Source: Bacilli bacterium
Lineage (GTDB): Bacteria; Bacillota_I; Bacilli_A; RFN20; CAG-826
Assembly (NCBI GenBank): GCA_017502465.1
Contig: JAFVUY010000012.1
Coordinates: forward strand, 1-64,000
Length of the DNA stretch: 64,000 bases
Reading direction: 5' to 3'
Every line of letters starts with the position of its first letter. The stretch's first letter is position 1. Both the position numbers and the translations under genes were made by a program. The notes beneath the pieces were generated by a model that was not told where the DNA came from, did not search any database, and saw only the letters and a program-made list of their open reading frames with translations. This document shows positions 16,225 through 26,058 of the stretch, piece after piece.

Positions 16225-16902
16225 ATGATAAAAAAATATTTGAATTTAATTATTGGTAGTTCTTTAATTTTACTTTTTGTTATTTGGACAATTTTAGTTA
16301 AAACTATTGATGTTCGTCCAATTGGGCCTTTAGGTAGTGAGGTTGGCTTAGCTTCATTTAATCAATATTTCTTTAGTTTAATTGGCTATAACAATACACT
16401 TTATAAAATCACAGATGTATTAACATATATTTTTATTGTGATTGCCCTTATATTTGTGGTGCTTGCTATTTACTCTATTATTGAAAAAAGAAGTATTAAA
16501 AAACTTAATTATCGTTATTACATTCTTTTTGGTGGATATGGAATAATTGTTATTATATATATTCTTTTTGAATTATTGAAAATTAATTATCGCCCTGTTT
16601 TAATAGATAATCAGTTAGAAGCAAGCTATCCTAGCTCGCATATGCTATTATCTATCTTTATTCTTTTAAGTGCGATTGATATGACTAATTATTTGCTTAA
16701 AGACAAAAAAATAATAAGAAACATTATTAATATTTCTTTAATTCTATTATTAGTCTTTAATGTCGTTGGAAGAATAATTTCTGGTGTTCACTGGATGAGC
16801 GATATCATCGGAGGGGCTTTTGTCTCTCTTGGTGTATATTTTATTTATATTTATTTCAATAAATATTTTAATGAAAAATTAGAGAAAGAAAATGTATTAT
16901 AA
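16225..16902 (+). CDS. PAP2-family membrane phosphatase
   Basis: A 225-residue protein with about six membrane helices. The three phosphatase motifs are present: KINYRP (near 131-136), YPSSHM with the catalytic His, and GRIISGVHWMSD with the second His and Asp. Members dephosphorylate phosphatidate, phosphatidylglycerol-phosphate or undecaprenyl diphosphate at the membrane. The next gene, an acyltransferase that overlaps by 11 nt, suggests phospholipid or glycolipid synthesis here. Confidence 0.85.
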   Translation: MIKKYLNLIIGSSLILLFVIWTILVKTIDVRPIGPLGSEVGLASFNQYFFSLIGYNNTLYKITDVLTYIFIVIALIFVVLAIYSIIEKRSIKKLNYRYYILFGGYGIIVIIYILFELLKINYRPVLIDNQLEASYPSSHMLLSIFILLSAIDMTNYLLKDKKIIRNIINISLILLLVFNVVGRIISGVHWMSDIIGGAFVSLGVYFIYIYFNKYFNEKLEKENVL

Positions 16903-17716
16903 AGAAGATTTAGGCTATGTTTATCCAAAAAGAAGTGATGAGCATATGCTTGTAGTAAAACATATTAGAGACACTCATTTCGATGAGAAATATCCTTATT
17001 ATGATAAGTCTTTTAAAGCTAAACTTAGACGTTTATCTTTCTTTCTTTTATATAACCTCCTTGTCTGGCCAGTTTGTAAATTAGCACATGGAGTTAAAGT
17101 GTATGGAAAGAAAAATTATAAAAAACATAAAAGGTTATTTAAAAATGGAGCGATAACAATCGCAAACCATGTCTTTATGTGGGATTTCTTATGCGTCTTA
17201 AGTGTTGTTAGACCTCATTTATTACATTTTCCAGCCTGGAAAACTAATTTTGAAGGACCCAACGGACCTTTAATTAAACTGGCTGGTGGAATCCCGATCC
17301 CTGTTGATAATTTCCGTGCGATGGCGAAATTCAAATCTGCGATTAATCAAATTTTAATAGAAGGAAAATGGCTCCACTTTTTTCCAGAAGGTTCGATGTG
17401 GAATTATTACCCAGATATTAGGCCTCTTAAAAAAGCGGTATTTAAATTCGCGGTTGAACATAATAAACCTATTATCCCTATTACCATGTCTTTTAGGAAA
17501 AGAAGAGGTTTATATAAATTATTTTTTAATAAACCATGTGTCGACCTTCATATTGGAGAACCTTTAATTCCAAATATGGAATTAGATAAAAGTGAGCGTA
17601 TCGATGATTTGCATAAAAGAGCCTATCATATTATGCAGGTGATGAACGGGATAGATGAAAACTCTCCAACATATAATAAAGATCAAAATATAGAAAATTA
17701 TAAATCCACGATTTAG
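16892..17716 (+). CDS. PlsC-like 1-acylglycerol-3-phosphate acyltransferase
   Basis: A 274-residue membrane-associated acyltransferase. Motif I is NHVFMWD (HxxxxD), and motif III is FPEGSMW with the conserved Glu-Gly. GGIPIPVDN and PIIPITMSF correspond to motifs II and IV. It would transfer the second acyl chain in phosphatidate synthesis, downstream of plsX made nearby. An N-terminal extension of about 45 residues precedes a membrane segment. The first 11 nt overlap the PAP2 gene, and the MFS gene starts 10 nt after the stop. A specialised lipid acyltransferase cannot be excluded. Confidence 0.85.
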   Translation: MYYKEDLGYVYPKRSDEHMLVVKHIRDTHFDEKYPYYDKSFKAKLRRLSFFLLYNLLVWPVCKLAHGVKVYGKKNYKKHKRLFKNGAITIANHVFMWDFLCVLSVVRPHLLHFPAWKTNFEGPNGPLIKLAGGIPIPVDNFRAMAKFKSAINQILIEGKWLHFFPEGSMWNYYPDIRPLKKAVFKFAVEHNKPIIPITMSFRKRRGLYKLFFNKPCVDLHIGEPLIPNMELDKSERIDDLHKRAYHIMQVMNGIDENSPTYNKDQNIENYKSTI

Positions 17717-17726
17717 GAGGAAAAGT

Positions 17727-19022
17727 ATGAACAAGCTTACTTTTAAACATTGGCTAAGTTTTATTGTCGCGGGCTTAATTGGACAATTTGCTTGGACTAT
17801 TGAAAATATGTTTATCAATCGTTATTTATTTTATACAACAGGTAGACTAGATTTTATTGCCCCAACAGTGGCTCTCAGCGCATTAACGGCGACCTTAACG
17901 ACTCTTTTTATGGGGGTGTTAAGCGATAGAATTGGTAAAAGAAAAATATTTATATCCTTTGGATATATTATTTGGGGTATCACAATTATCGCTTTTGCTT
18001 TTTTAAATCCACATCAATTTGGATTTTTACAAAATTCATTGTTTTTAACTGGTGTTTTAATTGTCATGATGGATTGTTTAATGACGTTTTTTGGCTCCAC
18101 TGCGAATGACGCGGCCTTTAATGCTTATGTTACAGATGTCACAAATAACGACAATAGAGGTAAGGTCGAGAGTGTACTTTCAATTCTTCCTCTAGTTGCG
18201 ATGCTTATTATTTTCGGATTCTTTAACGGTCTTACTATTGGAGAAAATCCTCAATGGACATTGTTCTATTTTATCTTTGGCGTTCTTACAATTATCGCGG
18301 GGGTTGTTTCTTTATTTGTTATTCCAAAAGAAGAAATTAAACCAAACAAAGAAGAACCATATATCAAGAATATATTCCATGGTTTTAGACCATCCACGAT
18401 TAAAAATAACAAAATGTTATATTTAGTGATGGTTGCATTTTGTATCTTCTCTATTGCAATTCAAATATTTTTTCCATATTTCTTAATCTATATCGAAAAG
18501 AATTTAAAAATAGTCGATTTTAACTATATCATCACCCTTGGTTCAGTTTTATTAGTTGCGTGCATTATTACTGTTGTTATTGGTTTATTTATGGATAAAA
18601 TCGGTAAAACAAAACTTTTAATTCCTGCTTTAGCAGTGACAATTCTTGGGGCGATCTTGATGTTTTTTGCTACCCGCATGGCATTTATTATTATCGCTGG
18701 TATCATCTTGATGTCTGGATATATGGTGTCTACTGCAGTATTAAATGCAAAAATTAGAGATTATACACCTAGTAATGAAGCTGGATTATTCCAAGGTATC
18801 AGAATGATATTTGCGGTTTTAATTCCTATGGTAACTGGACCATATATTGGAGAGGCGTTATATAAATCTAATCCTGATACTTATCTTAATGAATATAATC
18901 AATTAGTCACTTTACCAAATGCGAATATTTTCTTAGGAGCAGCGGCAGCGTTAGTGGTTGCAATTATTCCTATCATTTTCATTATAATTAACGAAAAGAG
19001 GTTAAAAGATGACACAAAATAG
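17727..19022 (+). CDS. MFS transporter
   Basis: A 431-residue integral membrane protein with about 12 hydrophobic helices. The loop after helix 2 has GVLSDRIGKRKIF, the MFS signature (G-x3-DR-x-G-R/K), and MDKIGKTKLL repeats it in the second half. The layout resembles GPH-type sugar symporters. Linkage to a GH2 glycosidase that overlaps by 14 nt suggests uptake of a beta-linked oligosaccharide or glycoside. AGGAGG upstream supports the start. The substrate is inference. Confidence 0.82.
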   Translation: MNKLTFKHWLSFIVAGLIGQFAWTIENMFINRYLFYTTGRLDFIAPTVALSALTATLTTLFMGVLSDRIGKRKIFISFGYIIWGITIIAFAFLNPHQFGFLQNSLFLTGVLIVMMDCLMTFFGSTANDAAFNAYVTDVTNNDNRGKVESVLSILPLVAMLIIFGFFNGLTIGENPQWTLFYFIFGVLTIIAGVVSLFVIPKEEIKPNKEEPYIKNIFHGFRPSTIKNNKMLYLVMVAFCIFSIAIQIFFPYFLIYIEKNLKIVDFNYIITLGSVLLVACIITVVIGLFMDKIGKTKLLIPALAVTILGAILMFFATRMAFIIIAGIILMSGYMVSTAVLNAKIRDYTPSNEAGLFQGIRMIFAVLIPMVTGPYIGEALYKSNPDTYLNEYNQLVTLPNANIFLGAAAALVVAIIPIIFIIINEKRLKDDTK

Positions 19023-20703
19023 CAACATTCCGTTAAGTGAATATCCTCGTCCTCAATTAGAAAGAAAATCTTATTTATCTTTAAACGGTATTTGGGAATA
19101 TGCGATTAGAAATACTAGCGATATTCCTAATAATTTTGATGGAGATATTTTAGTCCCATTTTCTCCTGAATCTCCTTTAAGTGGGGTTAATAAATTCCTT
19201 AGTCCAGACGATTATTTATTTTATAAAAAAGAATTAAACATTTCTAAGGATATCGATAACGATAAAATTATCCTTCATTTTACCGCGGTTGACCAAATCG
19301 CAGAAGTCTTTATTAATGATGTTTTACTAATTAAACATGTTGGGGGTTTTCTTCCCTTTGAAGTTGATATTAAACCATATTTAAATAAAGATAAAAATAT
19401 CTTAGTTGTTAGAGTTAAAGATTATTCTGATACATCTTATTATTCTCGTGGAAAACAAAAGATTAAAAGAGGAGGAATTTGGTACACCGCTCAATCGGGC
19501 ATATATCTTCCTGTTTGGTTAGAAGGTGTATCATTTGACTATATTAAAGATATTAAAATAACTCCTGATATCGATAACGATGAAATAATAATTAATCCAA
19601 AAACCGATTCAAATAGTTGCGTTTTAGAGTTTTTTGATAAAGAAATAGAATTAATTCCTAATTCTGATAATCATATAAAACTCGATGAATATGAATTATG
19701 GTCCCCTGAAAACCCAGTTTTATATAACTTTAAAATAAGAACAAAAAATGACGAAGTTAATTCATATTTTGCAATGAGAAAATTCTCCACTATTTTAGAT
19801 GAGAACAACATCAAAAGATTAGCCTTAAATAATAAGCCATATTTTATGAAAGGTTTATTAGATCAAGGATATTATGATAAGAGCATGTTAACTCCTAGAA
19901 GCGATGAAGATTATATAAGGGATATCAAGCTTGCGAAAGCTATGGGATTTAATACCCTACGTAAACATATTAAAATCGAAACATTAAGATGGTATCATTA
20001 CTGCGATAAAATCGGAATGATTGTCTGGCAAGATTTTGTCTCTGGAGGAGAAGATTATAAATTTATTACCATCTCCACACCGCTTGTTACAAAAATGCAT
20101 TCCGATGATAGAAAATATAAGAAGTTCTCTCGAGCGAACAAAGTTGGAAGAGAAGAAGCAATCATTGAATTTAAAGGCACTATAAATTATTTATATAGCG
20201 TACCTTCAATTGGATTATGGACAATCTTTAATGAAGGTTGGGGACAATTTGATTCAAAAGCTATTTATGAGATGTGTAAAGATATTGATAACACAAGAAT
20301 TTATGACCATGCATCTGGATGGCATGATCAAGGCGTAAGTGATACGAAATCCCTTCATATTTATTTTGCAAGGGTTAAGCTGCCAAAAGCTAAACATGTT
20401 AAAGGCAGATCAATCATCCTATCTGAAGCTGGGGGATATTCTTTAATTACAGAAGGACATGTTTATAGCGATAAGTCATTTGGCTATAAAATGCTTAAAA
20501 ATAAAGAAGAATTAATAGAAAATTATAAAACATTTATTGATTTAGATATTGTCCGTCATATACCTAATGGTTTATCAGCGTTTATCTACACTCAATTAAG
20601 TGATGTCGAAGATGAAGTTAATGGTTTTATTACTTATGATAGAGAAGTAATCAAAGTTGACGTTGATAAAATTAAAGGATTAAACGATTTAGCTAAATTA
20701 TAA
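19009..20703 (+). CDS. Glycoside hydrolase family 2 enzyme
   Basis: A 564-residue intracellular enzyme (no signal peptide). The N-terminal jelly-roll sugar-binding domain starts with PRPQLERKSYLSLNGIWEY; an Ig-like domain and the TIM barrel follow. The acid/base is E409 in FNEGWG and the nucleophile E473 in LSEAGG, both in place. It is shorter than LacZ and nearer beta-glucuronidase or small beta-galactosidase sizes. It overlaps the MFS transporter gene by 14 nt, so the likely path is import followed by cleavage in the cytoplasm. The exact sugar cannot be read from sequence. Confidence 0.85.
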   Translation: MTQNSNIPLSEYPRPQLERKSYLSLNGIWEYAIRNTSDIPNNFDGDILVPFSPESPLSGVNKFLSPDDYLFYKKELNISKDIDNDKIILHFTAVDQIAEVFINDVLLIKHVGGFLPFEVDIKPYLNKDKNILVVRVKDYSDTSYYSRGKQKIKRGGIWYTAQSGIYLPVWLEGVSFDYIKDIKITPDIDNDEIIINPKTDSNSCVLEFFDKEIELIPNSDNHIKLDEYELWSPENPVLYNFKIRTKNDEVNSYFAMRKFSTILDENNIKRLALNNKPYFMKGLLDQGYYDKSMLTPRSDEDYIRDIKLAKAMGFNTLRKHIKIETLRWYHYCDKIGMIVWQDFVSGGEDYKFITISTPLVTKMHSDDRKYKKFSRANKVGREEAIIEFKGTINYLYSVPSIGLWTIFNEGWGQFDSKAIYEMCKDIDNTRIYDHASGWHDQGVSDTKSLHIYFARVKLPKAKHVKGRSIILSEAGGYSLITEGHVYSDKSFGYKMLKNKEELIENYKTFIDLDIVRHIPNGLSAFIYTQLSDVEDEVNGFITYDREVIKVDVDKIKGLNDLAKL

Positions 20704-20713
20704 AATGTATCTA

Positions 20714-20745
20714 AGACGCCTAGAAAATTAGGCGTTTTAATTTTT
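20714..20745 (+). terminator. Terminator after the GH2 gene
   Basis: ACGCCTA (20716-20722) pairs with TAGGCGT (20729-20735), 6-nt loop, then a T-rich tail. Confidence 0.85.
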
Positions 20746-20797
20746 AATTTAAAAAAATTAGAGGCATTATGTAATAAATGTGTTAATATTTTAGTGT

Positions 20798-23110
20798 ATG
20801 AGTATTAAAAAAGTTTTATCATGTTTAACTCTTTCCTTAATTGGGTTAATGACAATCACAAGTTGTGGTTATATTTATAACGAATCAATTGTTACCGATG
20901 ATTTTAATAATTCTTCAGAAAGTGAAGAACCTAACGATGAAAGCGAAAGCAATACAGGTTCCCCTTTAAAAACATTAATTAATTTAGAAGTCTTAGATAG
21001 AAGCAACTACTCTATTGGAGAGACATATTCTTTGGATAAAGAAATGATCATTTATGGTATATATGCGGATGGATCTAAAGAAGTTATGCCCGATAATTTT
21101 GTTGAAACTATCTATTTTTCAAGAATAACGGTCATTCCTTTAGGATATGAAGAAGGTGTCGTTTATGATCCTTCTACAAAATTTGAATACCCAGGTATTT
21201 ATACGGTTAAAGCTCAAATTAATGATTTATTTATCGTTAATTATTCTTTTGAAGTTCTAGAAGGGTTAACTGATAACAAACTTAAAGTTACCGGTATTGA
21301 TGTTGACTTAAAAAATGTTACCTTTTCAAAAGGTGAAATTATTGACCAAACAATTTCCGCAGAGATTAAAATCAATTACTCTAATGGCGGAATTGAGAAG
21401 GTAAGATATAACAAAAACACAAAATTATTTTATCCCCAAATCAATTTAGATTTATACGCGGAAGGCGATGATTTAACAAATCGTATTTTTAACCCACTAG
21501 AATCTAGAGTTAATTACAAACTTGTTATCAGTTTAAATAATTTCGCATATATTAAAGATATCTATATTGAACTTGGTTATGAAAGATTAAATGAAATGTC
21601 TTTTGTTACAAGTGACTTCGATAAAAAAGCAATTAAAGCGACAGGCGACGCAAAAATTTTAGTAGTCCCAATTTATTTCGGATTAAACGATACTTCTGAT
21701 TCAATAGACGATGCATTTATTAATGAATTACGTCATTATTTAGATAATAACCACATTATTCCAAATAACAGTTTAAATCTTAACGGAATTCCTTTATTAG
21801 CATTAAATGATTTAGCTACTTTATATAATTATTATTTTGTTGATACAGAAGCAATTATTCCTTCAATGCATACATTTTTTAGAAAGTCTTCCTTTAATCA
21901 ATTTTATATTCATGGAGCGTTTTCTAGTCCACGTTTCGAAGACTTGATTAATTTTGATTTTAGAACAATCTTGAATGATTCTAGTGAAGCGACATTGTAT
22001 CAATTCTTACAAAAATGTTTGGATTTTGCAGTAGAAAACATCAAAAATAACGGTGTTTATCCTGAAAATCCTAATTTTACATTCTCTGATTATGATCTCA
22101 ATTTTGATGGTGCGATTGACACTGTTCACTTTGTTACAAATATTGATCACTTAAAGGTTGGTGAAACTAGTCCATTAGCTCCTCATAGCGGATACGCAAA
22201 TACAACATCTTCTAACGGAGGATACAACTTAAATCGTTTCTATATTTCTACTTTTAAATCATTAATGGATATTGAGTCAGCTTTTGATGAAAAACAAGTC
22301 GGCATCTTAAACGCAGTTAAGGATGTTGGTTTATCCCTTGGCCTAAAAGATTATGACAATAAAAGCGATGTCCCATTTGATGTAAATTATGTTGGTCACT
22401 CTGAAATGATGTCGACATCTATTATGGATTTTGGATCATTTTCAAAAATGGCAAATGGATGGATGAGCCCATATGTTGTTGATGGATTATCTAACTCAAT
22501 TGATATCACAATTAGAAGCTATTCAACATATGGAGATTGCATTATTGTTCCTGCGGATTATTCAACCTACAACGGCAGTGCATACGACGAATATTTCTTG
22601 ATTGAATTCTTTGCTGGAGATGGTAACAATAAAAGCTTCCTTGATATCTATAATTACTTCGTTCCAGAAGGTGGCAAAAAATTAGATAAAAACACTCATG
22701 GGGTTAGAATTCATCACGTCGACGCAAGACTTGTTAAAAAGAATTTAGATGGAACTTATTCTCCAGACGAATTCAAAAAAGGTAAAGATGGTGAATGGGT
22801 TATGCCTCTTAATAACAGTGTTGACTATAACGACTATAAGGACGCCGTTTACGCTCCTTGGGCTGACTTCAAATTAATCAGCACAATTCAAAAAGAAAAA
22901 GTAAACTCTTTTGGAGCAGGTGGTAGATCCTATTTATCTCCAGATGACCTATTCGTTGCAGGTGATAAGTTTACATTTGACGATTATAAACACTTTTTAT
23001 CTAAGATGGGAAATGAAGTTAGCACTATGGATAACGGAGAGATATTCCCATATCAATTCGAAATAATTGAAGATACATTTGATCACGCAACAATAAGAAT
23101 TACGAAATAA
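20798..23110 (+). CDS. M6-protease-like lipoprotein with lost active site
   Basis: A 770-residue lipoprotein: lipobox ITSC with Cys23, then a Ser/Glu linker. Residues about 55-265 look like two Ig-like domains. Residues about 280-770 follow the M6 (immune inhibitor A) fold: DYDLNFDGAIDTVHFV, LGLKDYDN, then MSTSIMDFGSFSKMANGWMS where M6 enzymes have a MMDYN...FSK..LGW series. At the zinc site, HEFGH becomes KDVGL (residues 508-512), so both His and the Glu are gone. A binding or scaffold role is therefore likely. The gene lacks a Shine-Dalgarno site; an extended -10 TGTTAATAT (20781-20789) ends 8 nt before the ATG. Confidence 0.75.
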   Translation: MSIKKVLSCLTLSLIGLMTITSCGYIYNESIVTDDFNNSSESEEPNDESESNTGSPLKTLINLEVLDRSNYSIGETYSLDKEMIIYGIYADGSKEVMPDNFVETIYFSRITVIPLGYEEGVVYDPSTKFEYPGIYTVKAQINDLFIVNYSFEVLEGLTDNKLKVTGIDVDLKNVTFSKGEIIDQTISAEIKINYSNGGIEKVRYNKNTKLFYPQINLDLYAEGDDLTNRIFNPLESRVNYKLVISLNNFAYIKDIYIELGYERLNEMSFVTSDFDKKAIKATGDAKILVVPIYFGLNDTSDSIDDAFINELRHYLDNNHIIPNNSLNLNGIPLLALNDLATLYNYYFVDTEAIIPSMHTFFRKSSFNQFYIHGAFSSPRFEDLINFDFRTILNDSSEATLYQFLQKCLDFAVENIKNNGVYPENPNFTFSDYDLNFDGAIDTVHFVTNIDHLKVGETSPLAPHSGYANTTSSNGGYNLNRFYISTFKSLMDIESAFDEKQVGILNAVKDVGLSLGLKDYDNKSDVPFDVNYVGHSEMMSTSIMDFGSFSKMANGWMSPYVVDGLSNSIDITIRSYSTYGDCIIVPADYSTYNGSAYDEYFLIEFFAGDGNNKSFLDIYNYFVPEGGKKLDKNTHGVRIHHVDARLVKKNLDGTYSPDEFKKGKDGEWVMPLNNSVDYNDYKDAVYAPWADFKLISTIQKEKVNSFGAGGRSYLSPDDLFVAGDKFTFDDYKHFLSKMGNEVSTMDNGEIFPYQFEIIEDTFDHATIRITK

Positions 23111-23112
23111 TT

Positions 23113-23136
23113 AGAGAAGAACAAAACTTCTCTTTT
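23113..23136 (+). terminator. Terminator after the M6-like gene
   Basis: AGAGAAG (23113-23119) with CTTCTCT (23127-23133), then TTTT. Confidence 0.8.
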
Positions 23137-23197
23137 TATATGTATTTGAGGTCAAAAAAACTCATTATTTTATTACTTTGTAATAACAAAAATGTTA

Positions 23198-23226
23198 TTG
23201 CTTATTTGTGCTTGTACGTGTATATT
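23198..23226 (+). promoter_or_regulatory. Probable promoter of the surface protein at 23278
   Basis: TTGCTT (23198-23203), 17-nt spacer, TATATT (23221-23226). Just upstream, GTAATAAC can pair either with an earlier TTATTAC or with a later GTTATTGC, an operator-like inverted repeat. Confidence 0.4.
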
Positions 23227-23277
23227 TATAACGCTGCGCAATCGCACTATATTTATCGAGTCTTGGAGGTAAAGCAT

Positions 23278-25089
23278 ATGAAGAAAAAACTAACTATAGC
23301 TTCTATTTTAAGTATTTTTATGGGTGTAAGCGTTTTTATAGGAAACGTGACAAAAACCAATGAAATTCAAGCAAATGCTGCAACAAATGGTGCAGTTACA
23401 ACCATTGTTATAAACGATGGATTAAAATGGAATTTCCGTTCCATTAGATTAGCGAATTTGGGTTATGATAGCGGTTACGATTGGAGTGATTTTAAAACTT
23501 TTCTTTCTAAACACTATGGTGTAAAACAGGACTCAGCGAGTAATGTTAAAGAAAGTTCTTCCACATGCTATTATTATAATGACACTAACAAGTACGCCTA
23601 TATTAATATTGGTGGAACAAGCACAACAAGAACGCATTATATCCCTGCTTGGATACAATATGCTGAGTTTAAGATTTGCAACAATAGCAACGAATGGAAT
23701 CATAATTATTTGAATAATGTTAACAAATATGCTCACTCTACCTATTCTGGAAGCGGAATAGGTTCGTGTGTAGGGAAAACCGTCACCTTGAAAACCGAAA
23801 GTGGCAGCAATAATCAATCTGTTGCAACTATATCATCAACAACTAATTATTTCGATAAAGCAAACATTACTAAAAGGTTTTTATCGAATGGTGTGGCTAT
23901 TTCAGGCGATTCAACCGAAACCGCATACAAATACTATGACTATTCATCGAGTGCACCTCTCATCATCGATGGTTATTCTAACGATCAAAAATGGTATACC
24001 AACGAAGCGTGTACTACAGTTTATGAAACCAGTTTATTAACAGGCGACTTAATTTTATATGCGAATTATTCCCCAGTTGCCTACCAAGTTTCTGAATACA
24101 AAGTATTCGATGGCATTGTAGAAAGCGAACCTTTCTCAATTTCACAACAAGGAGAAAGCTATTTGCCAACTCAACCAGATGAAGAAGGGTATTTCTCTAT
24201 AGGACTTTTTGCTGACCCAGAAGGCACCATTCCTTTTACTGGACCTATTACCTCCGATACAACAATATATCACCACTATGAAAAAATGCTTTATGATTAC
24301 ATTTATTTACGTGGTTTAGATAATGATAAATGGAGCAACGCAACAGATGACCCAACAAGCGTTCATTTATATGTTTGGGCAGAAAACGGAGCGTTATTAA
24401 ATGGCGCATGGCCTGGTAATGAAATCACATTGGATGACTACGTTTGCAAAGGTGTAAACTTCGATTCTCGAGGTTTGTATAGAATCCCATTACTTGTTAA
24501 TGGTGATGAAGTTCCTGCAAAATTTATTATTTACACTGAATATAATGGTGGCACAAAACAAAGCGCTGACTTGACTGTCACCTTTGGTGCTTACTATTAC
24601 ATTAATAGTTTAGTTAATGGTTCTGAAGACAAAAATGAAATTGCCGGTAATCTTGATGTCGGAGCGCAAGCGGAACTTGTTTTCAAAGTTAATGATGCTC
24701 GTTTAGCGGCTACTGACGAATATGAATATGAGGGTAAAACATACACAAATTCTATTTGTTCATTCGATCAAGCAACAGCAGTTGATATCTTAGATTCTTA
24801 TGATGCTCTAAATAGTAAAACCATCTTTGATGGAACATCGTTCTGGACTAACAACGTTGAAAATAGACCTGACGGAATGGGTAATGTTCAAGCAGATGGA
24901 AATTATTACGGACACGAAATCATTACATCTTTAAGAACTTTATTCCCACAAACAGATCCATTAAACGCATTATTCACTAGCGAAAATGTTAACAATTCTG
25001 GATTTGTCGTTGCAATTATAGTTTTAGTTGCCACAGCCGGAATCATTGTGTTCCTTGTTTCTAAAAAAAGAAAATCACTTTCAAAATAA
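23278..25089 (+). CDS. Membrane-anchored surface protein with InlB-like and starch-module-like domains
   Basis: 603 residues from the ATG at 23278, fixed by GGAGG; an upstream in-frame ATG lies in the terminator region of the previous gene. A signal peptide ends near NAAT. A Cys-containing N-terminal domain (about 40-190) is followed by two InlB-repeat-like domains (about 195-335; WYTNEACT and GLFADPEGT). A domain at about 340-440 (VHLYVWAENG, AWPGNEITLD, KFIIYTEYN) resembles the carbohydrate-binding modules of the next genes. A C-terminal membrane segment and KKRKSLSK tail anchor it. It probably belongs to the adjoining starch-use cluster. Confidence 0.75.
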   Translation: MKKKLTIASILSIFMGVSVFIGNVTKTNEIQANAATNGAVTTIVINDGLKWNFRSIRLANLGYDSGYDWSDFKTFLSKHYGVKQDSASNVKESSSTCYYYNDTNKYAYINIGGTSTTRTHYIPAWIQYAEFKICNNSNEWNHNYLNNVNKYAHSTYSGSGIGSCVGKTVTLKTESGSNNQSVATISSTTNYFDKANITKRFLSNGVAISGDSTETAYKYYDYSSSAPLIIDGYSNDQKWYTNEACTTVYETSLLTGDLILYANYSPVAYQVSEYKVFDGIVESEPFSISQQGESYLPTQPDEEGYFSIGLFADPEGTIPFTGPITSDTTIYHHYEKMLYDYIYLRGLDNDKWSNATDDPTSVHLYVWAENGALLNGAWPGNEITLDDYVCKGVNFDSRGLYRIPLLVNGDEVPAKFIIYTEYNGGTKQSADLTVTFGAYYYINSLVNGSEDKNEIAGNLDVGAQAELVFKVNDARLAATDEYEYEGKTYTNSICSFDQATAVDILDSYDALNSKTIFDGTSFWTNNVENRPDGMGNVQADGNYYGHEIITSLRTLFPQTDPLNALFTSENVNNSGFVVAIIVLVATAGIIVFLVSKKRKSLSK

Positions 25090-25102
25090 TATAAAGTAAA
25101 AT

Positions 25103-25122
25103 GGAAGCTTAGCTTCCTTTTT
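25103..25122 (+). terminator. Terminator after the surface protein gene
   Basis: GGAAGC (25103-25108), loop TTA, GCTTCC (25112-25117), T5. Confidence 0.8.
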
Positions 25123-25137
25123 ATTAATCTAAAGATT

Positions 25138-25926
25138 ATGAAGAATAAAGATATTAAAATTATATTTGTGGATATAGATTGGACAATATTAGATCACAAG
25201 AATCATCGATTTGATATTAAATCTATAAAAGCCCTTAAAAGAGCCCAACAAAGAGGGGTTAAGGTTTTTATATGCACCGCTCGTCCATTTCACTCTGTGA
25301 GCCAAACAGGCCTATTTAATTTGATTAAACCTGATGGATGTGTCTACGCAAATGGAGCAATGGTGACTATTGATAACAAAGTTATCTATAAAAACATCAT
25401 ACCTCTAGATGTTTTATATGGAGTTGCTGAAACAACTCTCAAATATAATCTCACCATGGAATGCACTTTAGAAGATGGAAGAATTTTGATTGCGCCTAAA
25501 GATGAATATGTTGACGCATGTTTCTCTGTCTTCTATGAAGAGATGCCAGAAGTTGGAGATTATCACGATAAAGAAGTTGTGAGCATACTTTTGTTTGCTC
25601 CAAAACATTTAGAACAACAAATGAAAGAAGAAATGCCGAAAGGTGTTGAATGGGCTAGATTCCACGATAGTGGCGTTGATGTTTATTATAAAAAACACAC
25701 TAAAGCAGATGGGGTAAAAGTAGTACTTGATCACTATGGATATTTAAAAGAAAACTCAATGTCTTTTGGTGATGATTATGGCGATATTCCTATGTTTGAA
25801 TCTACAGGTATTTCTGTTTGCATGAACAACGGAAAAGATAAAGCTAAAGAATATTCTAGTTTTACAACAAAAAATGTTTGGGAGAGCGGGGTCAAATACG
25901 CCCTTAAACTTTATAAAATAATATAG
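25138..25926 (+). CDS. HAD-family phosphatase (Cof type)
   Basis: A 262-residue cytoplasmic hydrolase of the Cof/YbjI-like HAD group. Motif I is FVDIDWTILD, with nucleophile D12 and D14; a Trp (W15) replaces the usual Gly of DxDGT. CTAR gives motif II. SFGDDYGDIPMFE is motif IV with the metal-binding acids, and MNNGKDKAKEYSSF closes the fold. The Cof cap domain lies in between. Such enzymes dephosphorylate sugar phosphates or cofactors. No clear ribosome-binding site is seen. Its connection to the starch cluster is only by position. Confidence 0.85.
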   Translation: MKNKDIKIIFVDIDWTILDHKNHRFDIKSIKALKRAQQRGVKVFICTARPFHSVSQTGLFNLIKPDGCVYANGAMVTIDNKVIYKNIIPLDVLYGVAETTLKYNLTMECTLEDGRILIAPKDEYVDACFSVFYEEMPEVGDYHDKEVVSILLFAPKHLEQQMKEEMPKGVEWARFHDSGVDVYYKKHTKADGVKVVLDHYGYLKENSMSFGDDYGDIPMFESTGISVCMNNGKDKAKEYSSFTTKNVWESGVKYALKLYKII

Positions 25927-25951
25927 AAAATAAAATTTATATAAAATATAT

Positions 25952-25980
25952 TTGAATTACATACAGGTTTTTAATATTAT
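25952..25980 (+). promoter_or_regulatory. Promoter of the CBM26 protein gene
   Basis: TTGAAT (25952-25957), 17-nt spacer, TATTAT (25975-25980). The leader of about 70 nt contains AAAATAA/TTATTTT and an outer AAAAAGC/GCTTTTT pair, so it could be structured. Confidence 0.55.
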
Positions 25981-26058
25981 ATTTATAGAAAAAGCGATTT
26001 GTTTAAAAATAAGTACGTTATTTTAGGCATTTTTGCTTTTTAGAAAGGAAATATTTAA

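Noticed and set aside
23140..23277. Extended N-terminus of the surface protein at 23278
   Set aside because: The extension starts in the previous gene's terminator, while GGAGG and a normal signal peptide begin at 23278.
24930..25086. Sortase signal at the C-terminus of the surface protein at 23278
   Set aside because: FPQTD is too far from the LPxTG consensus and its spacing to the membrane segment; a plain membrane anchor fits.
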